Source of the DNA: a virus
Direction: 5' to 3' (one strand)
IMG/VR virus record: IMGVR_UViG_3300015202_000035
Span: 1 to 30,706 of that record
Length of the DNA: 30,706 bases
The notes beneath the pieces were generated by a model, which had not been told where the DNA came from, searched no databases, and saw only the letters and a list, made by a program, of their open reading frames with translations. Shown here piece after piece: positions 6,946 through 14,797 of this stretch. Position numbers and translations under genes: made by a program. The first letter of the stretch is position 1; the number at the start of each line of letters is the position of its first letter.

Positions 6946-8757
6946 ATGCCCGACCCCCGACGGTACAAGCTGCCGCCCGAGGTGGCACGTAGGCTCATCG
7001 ACGCAGGCTCTACGCCGCGCGCGTTTGAGCTCGCCGCCTATCAGGGCAGCTATGACGGCACGGGATACAATGATCGTCCTGACTTCTTTTCCTCTGACGA
7101 CCGCCCCATTCAAGAGCGTAAGCCTTGCGTTCAGTCCTTCGCTGTCAAGAACGCGATTGAATCCAACGTGGCGTTTGCCATGGGTGAGGGCCGGTTCCCG
7201 GTCCTGCTCTCGCTCTCTAGTGAGAACGACAATGTTTTCGACCAGCGGCTAGGCCTAAACTCAACAGACTCCGCCACACTCGACGCGTTCAACTTCAAGA
7301 TCATCGACCTCGGCCGGCTAGAGCAGACGTTTCGCAACGGCTGCAAGATGGCCCAAGCCGCGCGGTCCGTGGCGCTCGTGCTGTCGTTCCGTCGCGGGCT
7401 GCCGTGTGTTGACTTGGTTTGGTCCAAGCTCTGTATGCCCACGTTCGCCGACTCGGCCGATCCAACGCGCGTGACTCGGCTTGAGATTCGCTATCGGTAC
7501 CTCGACAAATTCCGTGACTCGACCACGAACGGCGAGTGGTGGTCCTGCGTCAAAGAATACCTCCGTGTCATCGATACGGTCGCCGACACGGTCTACCTAC
7601 CCCTCGAGATTTGGGACGAGCGCGACGCGGGAATCAACGCCGCGTCGGGTGCCATTGCTTCGCAGGTAATGCACGGCTTCGGCCTATGCCCGGTGCACTG
7701 GTACGCCCATGCCCGCGAAAGTCTATCGGCCATTAGCGTCGACGGCAGAGCCCTTCACGAGGGCATGATTCCTTTAGTCGAACAATACGACCTCGCACTC
7801 TCGCAGCGTCACCGCGCTGCAATCTACGCGGGCGACCCCCAGCTTATCGCGACAGGCGTTGACGATGGCGATGCCATTGGCCGGCGCGGACGTTCGGCCG
7901 TTGTGCGGCCCGAGGTCGGCGACACGAATCGGCAGTGGTCCACGGCGCTGTACGGCAGCGGCCAAGGCGGAGACAAGCTGCGCCGCGGCGCGGGTGAGTT
8001 CTGGCGCACCGAAAATCCAGACGCAAAGTTTAAACTCCTCACGTTGCCAGGCGACGGGCTCAAGTCGCTTGCCGACAACGTCACTGATCTGCAAGCCCGA
8101 GTCTCTGATGCGCTCGGCGTGGTGAACGTCGACCCGGGCGCGCTCGGTGGATCGGGTGACCTCAGCGGCCGCACGCTCAGCTTCGTTTTCAGCAAGCAGA
8201 TCAACCGCGTCTCGCAACTGCGCGAGGACCTCGGACGCAACTGCATTCTCCCGACGCTCAACCTGTTTTATCGCATGATCGTCGCGCAGCCGCTGGGTGT
8301 GTACCTGCCCGGCATCAAGCTCGTACTGCCCATTCTGCAGCGCTTCATGGTCGCCGTCGACGACGGCACGGGCACCGGCAACACGATTCCGATGTGGATC
8401 GCGCCGATGCTGAAACTGAAGTGGGGCGACTACTTCGATCCCTCCGACGTTGACGAAGCCACGCGCACCGCCACGGCAATCGCAGCCTACAACGGCAAGC
8501 TGATCACGCTCAGCAGTGCGGTTGAACATATCCGCAGCGTGTTCGCGATTTCGTCCGTCGACCAATATGTGAAGACGCTCGCCGCCGAAGTAGCTCAGCG
8601 ACAGGCCGACGCCATGGCGAACGCCACCGCCATGAACGCGCCCGCCGGCTCCGCGCCAGGCACGCCGCCCGTCACACTCCCCTCCGCTGCGAAGCCCGCC
8701 ACAGGCGCGCCTAGCGCGAGCCGCAAACAATCCACACCGCAGGCCAAGCCTCAATGA
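6946..8757 (+). CDS. portal protein
   Basis: A 603-residue protein directly after the terminase, with the size and composition of portal proteins, which form the dodecameric ring at one capsid vertex through which DNA passes. The sequence around residues 380-430 (DLQARVSDALGVVNVDP to GDLSGRTLSFVFSKQ) resembles the stem and clip part of SPP1 gp6-type portals, followed by a helix likely to be the long stem helix. The last 45 residues are a Pro/Ala/Ser-rich disordered tail. The assignment rests on size, position between terminase and capsid genes and this partial resemblance. It overlaps the next gene by four bases. Confidence 0.88.
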   Translation: MPDPRRYKLPPEVARRLIDAGSTPRAFELAAYQGSYDGTGYNDRPDFFSSDDRPIQERKPCVQSFAVKNAIESNVAFAMGEGRFPVLLSLSSENDNVFDQRLGLNSTDSATLDAFNFKIIDLGRLEQTFRNGCKMAQAARSVALVLSFRRGLPCVDLVWSKLCMPTFADSADPTRVTRLEIRYRYLDKFRDSTTNGEWWSCVKEYLRVIDTVADTVYLPLEIWDERDAGINAASGAIASQVMHGFGLCPVHWYAHARESLSAISVDGRALHEGMIPLVEQYDLALSQRHRAAIYAGDPQLIATGVDDGDAIGRRGRSAVVRPEVGDTNRQWSTALYGSGQGGDKLRRGAGEFWRTENPDAKFKLLTLPGDGLKSLADNVTDLQARVSDALGVVNVDPGALGGSGDLSGRTLSFVFSKQINRVSQLREDLGRNCILPTLNLFYRMIVAQPLGVYLPGIKLVLPILQRFMVAVDDGTGTGNTIPMWIAPMLKLKWGDYFDPSDVDEATRTATAIAAYNGKLITLSSAVEHIRSVFAISSVDQYVKTLAAEVAQRQADAMANATAMNAPAGSAPGTPPVTLPSAAKPATGAPSASRKQSTPQAKPQ

Positions 8758-9161
8758 ACCAACAAGCATTCGTTGAGCAAGTCAAGACGTGGGCCTCGAT
8801 TACCAATGAGCCCGATTGGCTCGTTGAACAAGCCGATGGCACCCATACCAAGATAGAGCCGGGCGCCAAACCTATCGGCAAAGCGCAATGGCAAGACGCC
8901 GTGCGCGTCGCTTCAGAGATTGTGAAGGCCGAGCCCGTCGCTGAGTTTCCCGAAGTCGGCGCCGATCCAGACGGCTCCGTGTGGCTGAATTGGTCCAAGG
9001 CCGAGCGGCGCTTCGAGTTGAAGCTGAGCGCGTCTCTCGTCGGCCCGGCAGTGCAATGGACCACCGTTCGCGACGGCATGCGGACAGAGCACGCGGGTAG
9101 CAGTTTGCGGGGCGTTATCGAGTCGCTACGCGCGACGTTGCCAAGGCTGGTGCTGCAATGA
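8754..9161 (+). CDS. hypothetical protein
   Basis: A 135-residue protein with an N-terminal helical, acidic part and a C-terminal half with a beta-hairpin pattern (DPDGSVWLNWSKAERRFELKLS near residues 70-91). No family is recognised. It is linked to the portal gene and to the next gene by 4-base overlaps, so it is made together with head components and may be a head-assembly accessory. Confidence 0.7.
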   Translation: MNQQAFVEQVKTWASITNEPDWLVEQADGTHTKIEPGAKPIGKAQWQDAVRVASEIVKAEPVAEFPEVGADPDGSVWLNWSKAERRFELKLSASLVGPAVQWTTVRDGMRTEHAGSSLRGVIESLRATLPRLVLQ

Positions 9162-9634
9162 GCTGGTCATGCCCGCGCTGCGCCTCGACGCTCTACCCCG
9201 GCTTCGTGCTCAACGACGCCATGAAAATGCAAGCCACGTGCAGTGCATGCGGCGCGACCGATCCAAGCACGACCGCCGCCGATATGAATGTTGGCATCGC
9301 CTCGGTTGAAGACGTGTCGAGCGCCGGCCCCGGTTGGGGCGGCAAAAAGCAACAGGTCGTCGCCGTCGGAGCTCGCGCAGCCGTCGCCAATGGCAGCGTA
9401 TCGATCGAGATGCCGCGCGTCGCTGCGCCGCAAATCACCCGGCAGTCCACGCGACACATGCCGATTCAGGAGCGCATTGCAGGCCTAGCCGCCGAAGAAG
9501 CCCGCCTCACTGGCGAGATTGCCGAAGCCCGTGCCCGCCTCGCCGGGGTGCGCGCTGAGCGCCGAACGTTGGCGAAACTATCCGCACCTTCCCTTATCGA
9601 GCATGCGCCTGATGGCGTCGCTCTGAAAAACTGA
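9158..9634 (+). CDS. zinc-ribbon and coiled-coil protein
   Basis: The 158-residue product begins with a four-cysteine zinc ribbon, CPRC at residues 5-8 and CSAC at 28-31. A flexible middle is followed by a coiled coil from about residue 103 to 140 (ERIAGLAAEEARLTGEIAEARARLAGVRAERR), then a short tail. The layout suggests an oligomer that presents metal-bound heads, possibly a nucleic-acid or protein adaptor in head assembly. Function is not known. Confidence 0.75.
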   Translation: MSWSCPRCASTLYPGFVLNDAMKMQATCSACGATDPSTTAADMNVGIASVEDVSSAGPGWGGKKQQVVAVGARAAVANGSVSIEMPRVAAPQITRQSTRHMPIQERIAGLAAEEARLTGEIAEARARLAGVRAERRTLAKLSAPSLIEHAPDGVALKN

Positions 9635-9641
9635 GCCGCCC

Positions 9642-10040
9642 ATGTTCGTCAAATTCGCCGGCACGCCGATCACCGGCTACGCAAGCCTCACGAACGGCGC
9701 TCCCGGCCCCGTGTCCATTGTGCTGCAGCAGGTATCAGGCGGCGCCGCGTACACGTTGCAACCCGGCGAAGTGGTCATTCTCACGAGCATCGCCATCAGT
9801 AGCAACGACGCAACCGGCCAGCTCGTCACGATCGACGACGGCATCACGGGCGGCGCGTTCACACTGCGACGGCTCGCGAGCCAGTATACGAGCGGCTCGC
9901 TCCCGACGTCGTTCCCCAACTTCCCGCCAGGCACTTGTGTGGGCCGTCGAGGCGTGAACTTGCGCGCGACCGCTAGCCTCGTATCCGCGGCGAAGACCGT
10001 TGAAATTGTGGTTGTGGGCTACGTCACGACGACGACCTGA
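9642..10040 (+). CDS. beta-rich protein, candidate head accessory or decoration protein
   Basis: A 132-residue protein with alternating hydrophobic residues, many Gly, Thr and Val and no charged helices, which points to a beta-sandwich or beta-barrel. It lies between portal and scaffold, a region that holds head-fibre and decoration proteins in many phages. The C-terminus ends in VVVGYVTTTT. No family match is claimed. Confidence 0.7.
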   Translation: MFVKFAGTPITGYASLTNGAPGPVSIVLQQVSGGAAYTLQPGEVVILTSIAISSNDATGQLVTIDDGITGGAFTLRRLASQYTSGSLPTSFPNFPPGTCVGRRGVNLRATASLVSAAKTVEIVVVGYVTTTT

Positions 10041-10130
10041 CACGCCACACAATACGAACTCATACGACGAAGACAGTCACGCCATGTTGGTGTGCTTTGA
10101 CCTCGTTTATTTACGATTAGGAGTGACACC
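10041..10130 (+). promoter_or_regulatory. 90-base leader with strong ribosome-binding site
   Basis: This is a longer gap than most in the operon. It is more A/T-rich near its end and contains AGGAG at 10119-10123, seven bases before the ATG at 10131. That is one of the best ribosome-binding sites in the window and fits heavy expression of the next gene. No convincing -35/-10 pair with normal spacing was found. Confidence 0.5.
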
Positions 10131-10607
10131 ATGGCAGTCAAGTTTGGAAACGTAAAAGGCATCAAGTTCCTTGAGGAACCCCGCGGCGTAAGCCGCGCAG
10201 GCGTCGCAATCATCAGTTTCGATATCGTCGGCGGCGCGGTCTACACGGGCGGCGCGGACACGCTCCAGCTCGGCAGCGTTGCCGGCTCGCAAGCCTATGA
10301 AAACGGCGCGCTGAGCACGGTTGCTTTGCTCGTGTCGACGATGATCCAAAACCGCCGCCGTGACGGCCGTACGGTCGTCTTGACGCAAGCGATGGGCGGC
10401 CCCGCGCCGGGCAACCAAGCGGCTGCGACCAACGGCCCGATCATCTACTCGCAAGCCGTGACCATCTCGGCCGGCGTCATCTCGCTGAACCTTTTCAACG
10501 CGGCGACGGGCGGCTCGGCAATCACCACCACCACGGCGCAGTGGGACTTCGCCGGAACGCTAATGGTCCAGTACACCGCAGGCTACGCCGGCGCCAACCC
10601 GGAGTGA
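10131..10607 (+). CDS. beta-rich protein, candidate capsid decoration protein
   Basis: A 158-residue protein with high Gly, Ala, Thr and Val content and few charges after residue 20, probably all-beta. Several features suggest an abundant virion protein: an AGGAG ribosome-binding site at ideal spacing, its own leader, and an intrinsic terminator right after the stop. Short, highly expressed beta proteins near the capsid gene are typically decoration (cementing) proteins, but no known decoration family is recognised, so this is inference. Confidence 0.72.
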   Translation: MAVKFGNVKGIKFLEEPRGVSRAGVAIISFDIVGGAVYTGGADTLQLGSVAGSQAYENGALSTVALLVSTMIQNRRRDGRTVVLTQAMGGPAPGNQAAATNGPIIYSQAVTISAGVISLNLFNAATGGSAITTTTAQWDFAGTLMVQYTAGYAGANPE

Positions 10608-10615
10608 TTCAAATA

Positions 10616-10650
10616 GCCGCCTAGGCCCAACGTCTAGGCGGCTTCTTTTT
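10616..10650 (+). terminator. intrinsic terminator after the 158-residue protein
   Basis: A perfect 9-bp inverted repeat, GCCGCCTAG (10616-10624) and CTAGGCGGC (10634-10642), with a 9-base loop is followed by TTCTTTTT. This is a textbook Rho-independent terminator. It should reduce read-through from the head accessory genes into the scaffold and capsid genes, or trim the mRNA 3' end. Confidence 0.9.
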
Positions 10651-10688
10651 ACGGCAACGCGCCCGGTAATGCGCGGAAAGAGGAAACG

Positions 10689-11375
10689 ATGAGTGATACC
10701 CCCGCAACGGCGGCGCCCACAGCGCCCGCCGTAGAGACTACGTCTGCCCAAAACACGGCCGCGCCGGCTCAGGCCGCCCCGTCTACGGCGTCGCAAGACG
10801 CCAATGACCCGTTCTGGCTCAATGAGCGACTATCGCGCACTGCGCGGCAAACCCTCAAGGCCGCGGGCATCGACGTACCCAAAAACGCAGACCCGCTCGA
10901 GGTGGCCAAAGAGGTCGCCAAAAAGAGCGAGGAACGCAAAGGCGAACGCAAACAACTGCGCGCCGAACTCGCAACGGCGAAGGCCGAATCGGAACAGCTC
11001 AAGGCCCGCGACGCGGCCCAAGTCGACGTCCTCAAGTCGTTCGCGCTCATCGAGCTCGCCAAGCTGCCCGAAGCCCAGCAGCTCATGGTTAAGACCATCG
11101 CTAAGGACGATTACGCCGAGCAACTGAAGGCTATTTCGTTGCTCCGAGCGTCATCGCCTGCGCCCGACGCGGCGGCAGCAGCTGCGGCAGTCAAGCCCCT
11201 ACCGGCGCCCGCCAGTACGTCGGCCTCGACGAGCGCCCCCGCAGCTGGCGGAGCGGCGACCCCTGAAGACTACGCGGCCACTTACAAAGAACTGAAGCGC
11301 TCAAATCCATATCTCGCCGCGCAGTACTTGGATTGGCACGTCAACAAAATATTTCCCGATCGACTGTTGGGATAA
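10689..11375 (+). CDS. scaffolding-like protein
   Basis: The 228-residue product has the composition of a phage scaffold: a disordered Ala/Pro/Thr-rich N-terminus (1-35), a charged coiled coil at about 70-115 rich in Glu, Lys and Arg, another Ala/Pro-rich disordered stretch (150-195), and a short basic helical C-terminus ending YLDWHVNKIFPDRLLG, similar in kind to the coat-binding helix of scaffolds. It sits immediately before the capsid gene. A good ribosome-binding site, AAAGAGGA, precedes the ATG. No protease motif is seen in it or nearby. Confidence 0.8.
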   Translation: MSDTPATAAPTAPAVETTSAQNTAAPAQAAPSTASQDANDPFWLNERLSRTARQTLKAAGIDVPKNADPLEVAKEVAKKSEERKGERKQLRAELATAKAESEQLKARDAAQVDVLKSFALIELAKLPEAQQLMVKTIAKDDYAEQLKAISLLRASSPAPDAAAAAAAVKPLPAPASTSASTSAPAAGGAATPEDYAATYKELKRSNPYLAAQYLDWHVNKIFPDRLLG

Positions 11376-11421
11376 TTCACCGGCATCGGGATTTTCCCAC
11401 CGGCAACAAAGGAACTAACTT

Positions 11422-12555
11422 ATGGCGCTTATTAATAGAGCCTCCCTGCCGGAGGAATTTTTCGATATCACGTCTGCGACCGTGCTCAAGCAGCCCGAGC
11501 CGCAGTACGTCTTCGCGGGCCTCGCCAAGCAGGCGCTCGGCTCCGCCATGATGCTCGCTGCGAGCATGGCCGGCGGTCTCGGTATCTCGCCCACGCGCGT
11601 GATTCCGGATTCGGGTATCGCGTACTCGCTGCCCGGTGCGGACCGCCTCAATCTCACGGCCGTCGACCCGTCGATGAACAACGTGATCATTGCCGTGGCC
11701 GAGCTCGCCACGCCGCAAATCGGCCACACGGTCCGTATCAACCGCCCGCGCTTCGGCTCCGGCGGCTTCACCCTCGGTAACCGCGAGGTCGCCTCTGGCG
11801 TGTCGATCAGCACCATCGCGATCGACTTGCAGTCTGAGCAAGTGACCGTGACGCTCAAGCGCTACGGCGGCCCGTACGATACCAACCAGGCGGCCGTTGC
11901 GCCGCTCGCGTTGGATCGCTTCGACGCCTCGCGCTCCGTGCACTCAATCGCCCAGGTCGTGGGCATGCATATGCAACGCGATTTCGACAGGTGGCTCGAC
12001 ACCGTCGTGGCCGCCTACCTCACGTCAGGCGCAACCACGCTTTGGCCCAACGGCTTCCTCGCCGACTCCGCGTCTTCGACCGCCGGCGATATGCCGATGG
12101 ACGTCGACTTGCTCTTCCGCGCCTACGAAACCTTGAAGCTCGGCAACATTCCGGTGTTCCCGAACGGCCGCTATCGCGCGTTCATCACGCCGACGGCAGC
12201 GCGTCAGCTCAAGGCGGATCCACAGTTCGCCGCGTTCACGCAGTTCGACCTAAAGAACCTCAACCCCGTAACGGCCGTGAGCGGTATCCCGAATGCGGGC
12301 TACATCACCAGCCTGCCCGGCGTCGACATCTACGAGTCGACCACGCTGCCCGCGAACGCGAACGCGAACGCCGTCAGCGTGTTTACGAACATCATGGTCG
12401 GTCCGAGCATGCTCGCGCTTGGCTGTGGCCAGTTGCCGCTCGTGCGATTCAGCACCGATGACAACTTCGGCGAGACCGCGAAGCTGGTTTGGCTCGCATA
12501 CCTCGGCTTCAACTTGGCCGACGCGCGCTTCGGCGTGCAGCTCCACACGAGCTGA
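11422..12555 (+). CDS. major capsid protein
   Basis: A 377-residue protein in the canonical place after the scaffold, of normal capsid-protein size and expected HK97 fold. The segment NGRYRAFITPTAARQLKADPQF (about residues 248-270, shown in part) and the following beta-rich C-terminal half recall capsid proteins of the P22/N4 gp56-like group rather than those that need a fused protease, which fits the lack of a maturation protease in the window. An AAAGGA ribosome-binding site lies nine bases before the ATG, and a terminator follows the gene. A 6-base repeat near 12356-12370 encodes an Asn-Ala run in a surface loop. Confidence 0.9.
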   Translation: MALINRASLPEEFFDITSATVLKQPEPQYVFAGLAKQALGSAMMLAASMAGGLGISPTRVIPDSGIAYSLPGADRLNLTAVDPSMNNVIIAVAELATPQIGHTVRINRPRFGSGGFTLGNREVASGVSISTIAIDLQSEQVTVTLKRYGGPYDTNQAAVAPLALDRFDASRSVHSIAQVVGMHMQRDFDRWLDTVVAAYLTSGATTLWPNGFLADSASSTAGDMPMDVDLLFRAYETLKLGNIPVFPNGRYRAFITPTAARQLKADPQFAAFTQFDLKNLNPVTAVSGIPNAGYITSLPGVDIYESTTLPANANANAVSVFTNIMVGPSMLALGCGQLPLVRFSTDDNFGETAKLVWLAYLGFNLADARFGVQLHTS

Positions 12556-12561
12556 CTCTCA

Positions 12562-12612
12562 AGGCTCGCCGCGTAGCTGAATAAGTTGCGCGGCGGGCTT
12601 CCTTCTCTCTCT
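12562..12612 (+). terminator. intrinsic terminator after the capsid gene
   Basis: GCTCGCCGCG (12564-12573) pairs with CGCGGCGGGC (12589-12598) through ten base pairs, one of them G-U, around a 15-base loop. The tail TTCCTTCTCTCTCTC is pyrimidine-rich but has no pure T run, so this is weaker than the terminators at 10616 and 19499. Confidence 0.65.
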
Positions 12613-12701
12613 CACGGGAGCGCGCTGCACGGGCGTAAAGCCAGCGCGATCGATGCCGCCCACGGACACAATGCTCGCCCTACGGGCGTGAAGGATTCGC
12701 T
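12613..12701 (+). promoter_or_regulatory. structured leader of the 161-residue protein gene
   Basis: The leader holds a 7-bp inverted repeat (CGCGCTG 12621-12627 with CAGCGCG 12642-12648) and a small 5-bp hairpin (CGCCC 12676-12680, GGGCG 12684-12688), followed by an AAGGA ribosome-binding site at 12691-12695. No clear promoter is seen. The stems may stabilise the message after the upstream terminator. Confidence 0.4.
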
Positions 12702-13187
12702 ATGTCGTTCAATCAGAAAGTCGCCAAGGCCTACGCCGGCGGCGCAGTCGTTTCGTTCCTCGCCCCGCTCGCCTCGAGCAAGGGCTCGCTCGTTGCTCTC
12801 AATACGCTCGTCGCGGGCACCGTCGTGTCCACGCCCGGCCTTGTCATCACGTGCTCGTCGCCCGCGTTTGCGATCGAGTGGTCCTCGCTGAGCGCGGTCG
12901 TTCAGACCGGCCTAACGACGGCCACAATCACCGCTCAGACGGTGTGGCAGGTCTCGGAAGACGGTAGCAACTGGCTCAACTTGATTGGCTTGAACGGCGC
13001 GGCCAACGTGACGTTCGCGCCCGCAGGTTCGGGCGGACTTATCACGACAAGCTACGTGCAGTCGGCGCCCGGCATCAACCCGAGCTTCCCGTACATTCGC
13101 CTCGCGGTGCTCGTCGGTGTTGTGACCGGCGCCGCCGGCGACAACGTCACGATCGCCTACAACTATCGCAAGCGCACTGCCCTCTAG
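12702..13187 (+). CDS. beta-rich structural protein of unknown role
   Basis: A 161-residue protein, Gly/Ala/Thr/Val-rich and mostly beta by its alternating pattern, including a segment WQVSEDGSNWLNL like those in surface beta-sandwiches. Its own ribosome-binding site and structured leader after a terminator suggest expression set apart from the capsid gene. It could be a head vertex or decoration protein. No family is recognised. Confidence 0.7.
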   Translation: MSFNQKVAKAYAGGAVVSFLAPLASSKGSLVALNTLVAGTVVSTPGLVITCSSPAFAIEWSSLSAVVQTGLTTATITAQTVWQVSEDGSNWLNLIGLNGAANVTFAPAGSGGLITTSYVQSAPGINPSFPYIRLAVLVGVVTGAAGDNVTIAYNYRKRTAL

Positions 13188-13217
13188 TCGTCCCGCGCTG
13201 TCGACTTCCCATCCTAA

Positions 13218-13265
13218 ATCTCTTCGTTCCGAGGCCTAACCCATGAGTCTTCGGAACGAAGAGAT
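13218..13265 (+). promoter_or_regulatory. hairpin enclosing a start codon
   Basis: A perfect 15-bp inverted repeat joins 13218-13232 and 13251-13265; a further G-U and G-C pair extend it to 17 bp with a 14-base loop (13235-13248). The ATG at 13243 lies in the loop, and the only GAGG-like ribosome-binding site (13231-13234) is locked in the stem. The 3' arm is inside the coding sequence (residues 4-8). The structure should lower translation initiation unless opened by an upstream ribosome, a protein or temperature. No T-run follows, so it is not an intrinsic terminator. Confidence 0.75.
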
Positions 13266-13887
13266 CATTCGGCTCAAACTGGAACTCGGCTTCAACGTCA
13301 CCAATTTGGGCGCTGAGCCATACATCACCTATGCCGCCGTGTTTGATAAGGCCGTGCAGCCCTATCTCGTCGACGTCGGTACGACGAGCTCCACGCCGGT
13401 CGTCGCCGCAGTGAGCGGCGCGGTGGTGTCTCTCACAATCGCAACCAACCCGCTAAGCCTATCGCCCACGCAGGCGCTGAGCTTCGTCGTCGGATCGAAC
13501 ATCGTCGTCGACGTTGGACCGTTCCTTGAGACCTCAACGATTCTCACGGTGACCGCGCTGGTGATTGGCGTGCAGCTCACGCTGGCCCACGCCGCGCCCT
13601 ATCCGGTGCTGTTGCAGGGCAGCGAACAGATTGTGCGCGACCTCTTCACGCGTCTCGACGCCATCAAGTCGGAGATGATCAACGTGGCGCCGAAGACTGC
13701 CGGCATGCAACAGGTCGACGAGATCCAATTCTTCGGCAACGTGCGCGGACGCGGCAAGACTCAGGACAAGTTTGCGTCGCTCATGTGGCAACGCGACGAA
13801 GCCCGCCGTGACCTCGCAGGCGCCCTCGGCATTCCCTACCTACGTGACGTCAGGCGCGGCGCTGGCGGCGGGCTGGCGGTGTACTGA
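13243..13887 (+). CDS. head-tail connector-like protein
   Basis: A 214-residue protein in the connector region. Residues 1-30 form a helix-rich N-terminus (NEEIIRLKLELGFN), the middle (about 40-125) is beta-rich with long hydrophobic runs, and the last third is helical and basic, ending in an unfolded Gly-rich tail. Helical adaptor proteins that dock under the portal have a similar opening helix, but the inserted beta region is unusual. Assignment rests mainly on place between capsid and the gp10-like protein. The start codon is inside a hairpin; the stop overlaps the next ATG by one base. Confidence 0.7.
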   Translation: MSLRNEEIIRLKLELGFNVTNLGAEPYITYAAVFDKAVQPYLVDVGTTSSTPVVAAVSGAVVSLTIATNPLSLSPTQALSFVVGSNIVVDVGPFLETSTILTVTALVIGVQLTLAHAAPYPVLLQGSEQIVRDLFTRLDAIKSEMINVAPKTAGMQQVDEIQFFGNVRGRGKTQDKFASLMWQRDEARRDLAGALGIPYLRDVRRGAGGGLAVY

Positions 13888-14372
13888 TGGCCGGCGGATT
13901 CACCACCCTACGCAACTCGCTGCTACCCGCCGTAGATATCATCCGCGGTATCCCGGGCCAGCTTGGCATGCGCCTCTTTACCGTGAGCATTACCCAACGT
14001 TCATGGTCGGGCACCCGAGCCGGTCTCGGAGCGAACACCGACACCACGACGGGCCTCAAGGTCGACTTGGGCATCTTCCAAACGAAGGTCACCTCGATCA
14101 CTATGCGCGACGTCGTCGCGAGCGCGGGCCTTTATACGGATCAGGATATGCGCGTAGGCCCCATCACGCCGCCATTCGCCAGCTCAGTGCTGGACGGCGA
14201 CGCTATCACCGTGTTTGACCCAACCGTCGGCGCGAACCCCACCGAAATATTCTTCAACATCGTGGGCCCTGGTTATCCAGCAGGCGGCGCGTGGTTTAAG
14301 AAAATCTCGCAGGACGTCAGTAAAAGCTATCGATATTCGTTCATCGTGCGCAAGACGGCTGAAATACCGTGA
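13887..14372 (+). CDS. head-tail joining protein candidate
   Basis: The 161-residue product is beta-rich with several short loops and lacks long helices. Its size and position, one gene before the gp10-like neck protein, fit head-closure or stopper proteins that plug the portal exit. The sequence itself does not show a known signature. It shares one base with the previous stop (TGATG) and four bases with the next start. Confidence 0.65.
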   Translation: MAGGFTTLRNSLLPAVDIIRGIPGQLGMRLFTVSITQRSWSGTRAGLGANTDTTTGLKVDLGIFQTKVTSITMRDVVASAGLYTDQDMRVGPITPPFASSVLDGDAITVFDPTVGANPTEIFFNIVGPGYPAGGAWFKKISQDVSKSYRYSFIVRKTAEIP

Positions 14373-14794
14373 GCATCGACATCAACGGATCTGCGTTTCT
14401 ATCCGCTCTCCGAGACCTCGAAGCAGGACTGCGAAACAACGCCGCTCAGACGATGCGCGCGACCGTAGAAACCGCTGAGGCGGTTGCTAAAGGTACCAAG
14501 CTCTTCAACGATATCAGCGGCGATTTGCGCAAGAGTATCGGCGGCAAACCAACGGGCCTCGAAGGCAAAGTCATTGCGGCATCCAAGTACGCCCGCTTCG
14601 TCGAGTACGGCACCGAGCCGCATGTGATTGAGGCCAAATCGGGCTCGACGGGGCGCGTGAGACGCGTGAACCATCCGGGCACCGCAAAGCGCCCATTCAT
14701 GGCCGAAGCCGCGCGCGTCGGACAACAAACACTCGACTACGGGCTCGAAATCTCAACCGACCAGGCGATCGCCGTCTTCAACCGTTCGGGGTAA
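14369..14794 (+). CDS. HK97 gp10-like neck/tail completion protein
   Basis: The 141-residue protein has the layout of the HK97 gp10 family: an N-terminal amphipathic helix (about 10-45), then SKYARFVEYGTEPHVI (72-87) and a loop ending NHPGTAKRPFMAEA (about 98-111), the signature 'YA..VEyGT..h' and 'pa.pFl.pA' blocks. Members join the head connector to the tail in siphoviruses and myoviruses. The start is a GTG in a GTGA overlap with the previous gene. Confidence 0.85.
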   Translation: MSIDINGSAFLSALRDLEAGLRNNAAQTMRATVETAEAVAKGTKLFNDISGDLRKSIGGKPTGLEGKVIAASKYARFVEYGTEPHVIEAKSGSTGRVRRVNHPGTAKRPFMAEAARVGQQTLDYGLEISTDQAIAVFNRSG

Positions 14795-14797
14795 TCC

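Noticed and set aside
10097-10117. TTGACC with A/T-rich stretch as a promoter before the gene at 10131
   Set aside because: No -10-like hexamer occurs at 16-18 bases; the A/T-rich part is too close to the TTGACC.
12356-12370. 6-base repeats in the capsid gene as a phase-variation site
   Set aside because: The run is short, in frame, and encodes an Asn-Ala loop; no frame change can result.
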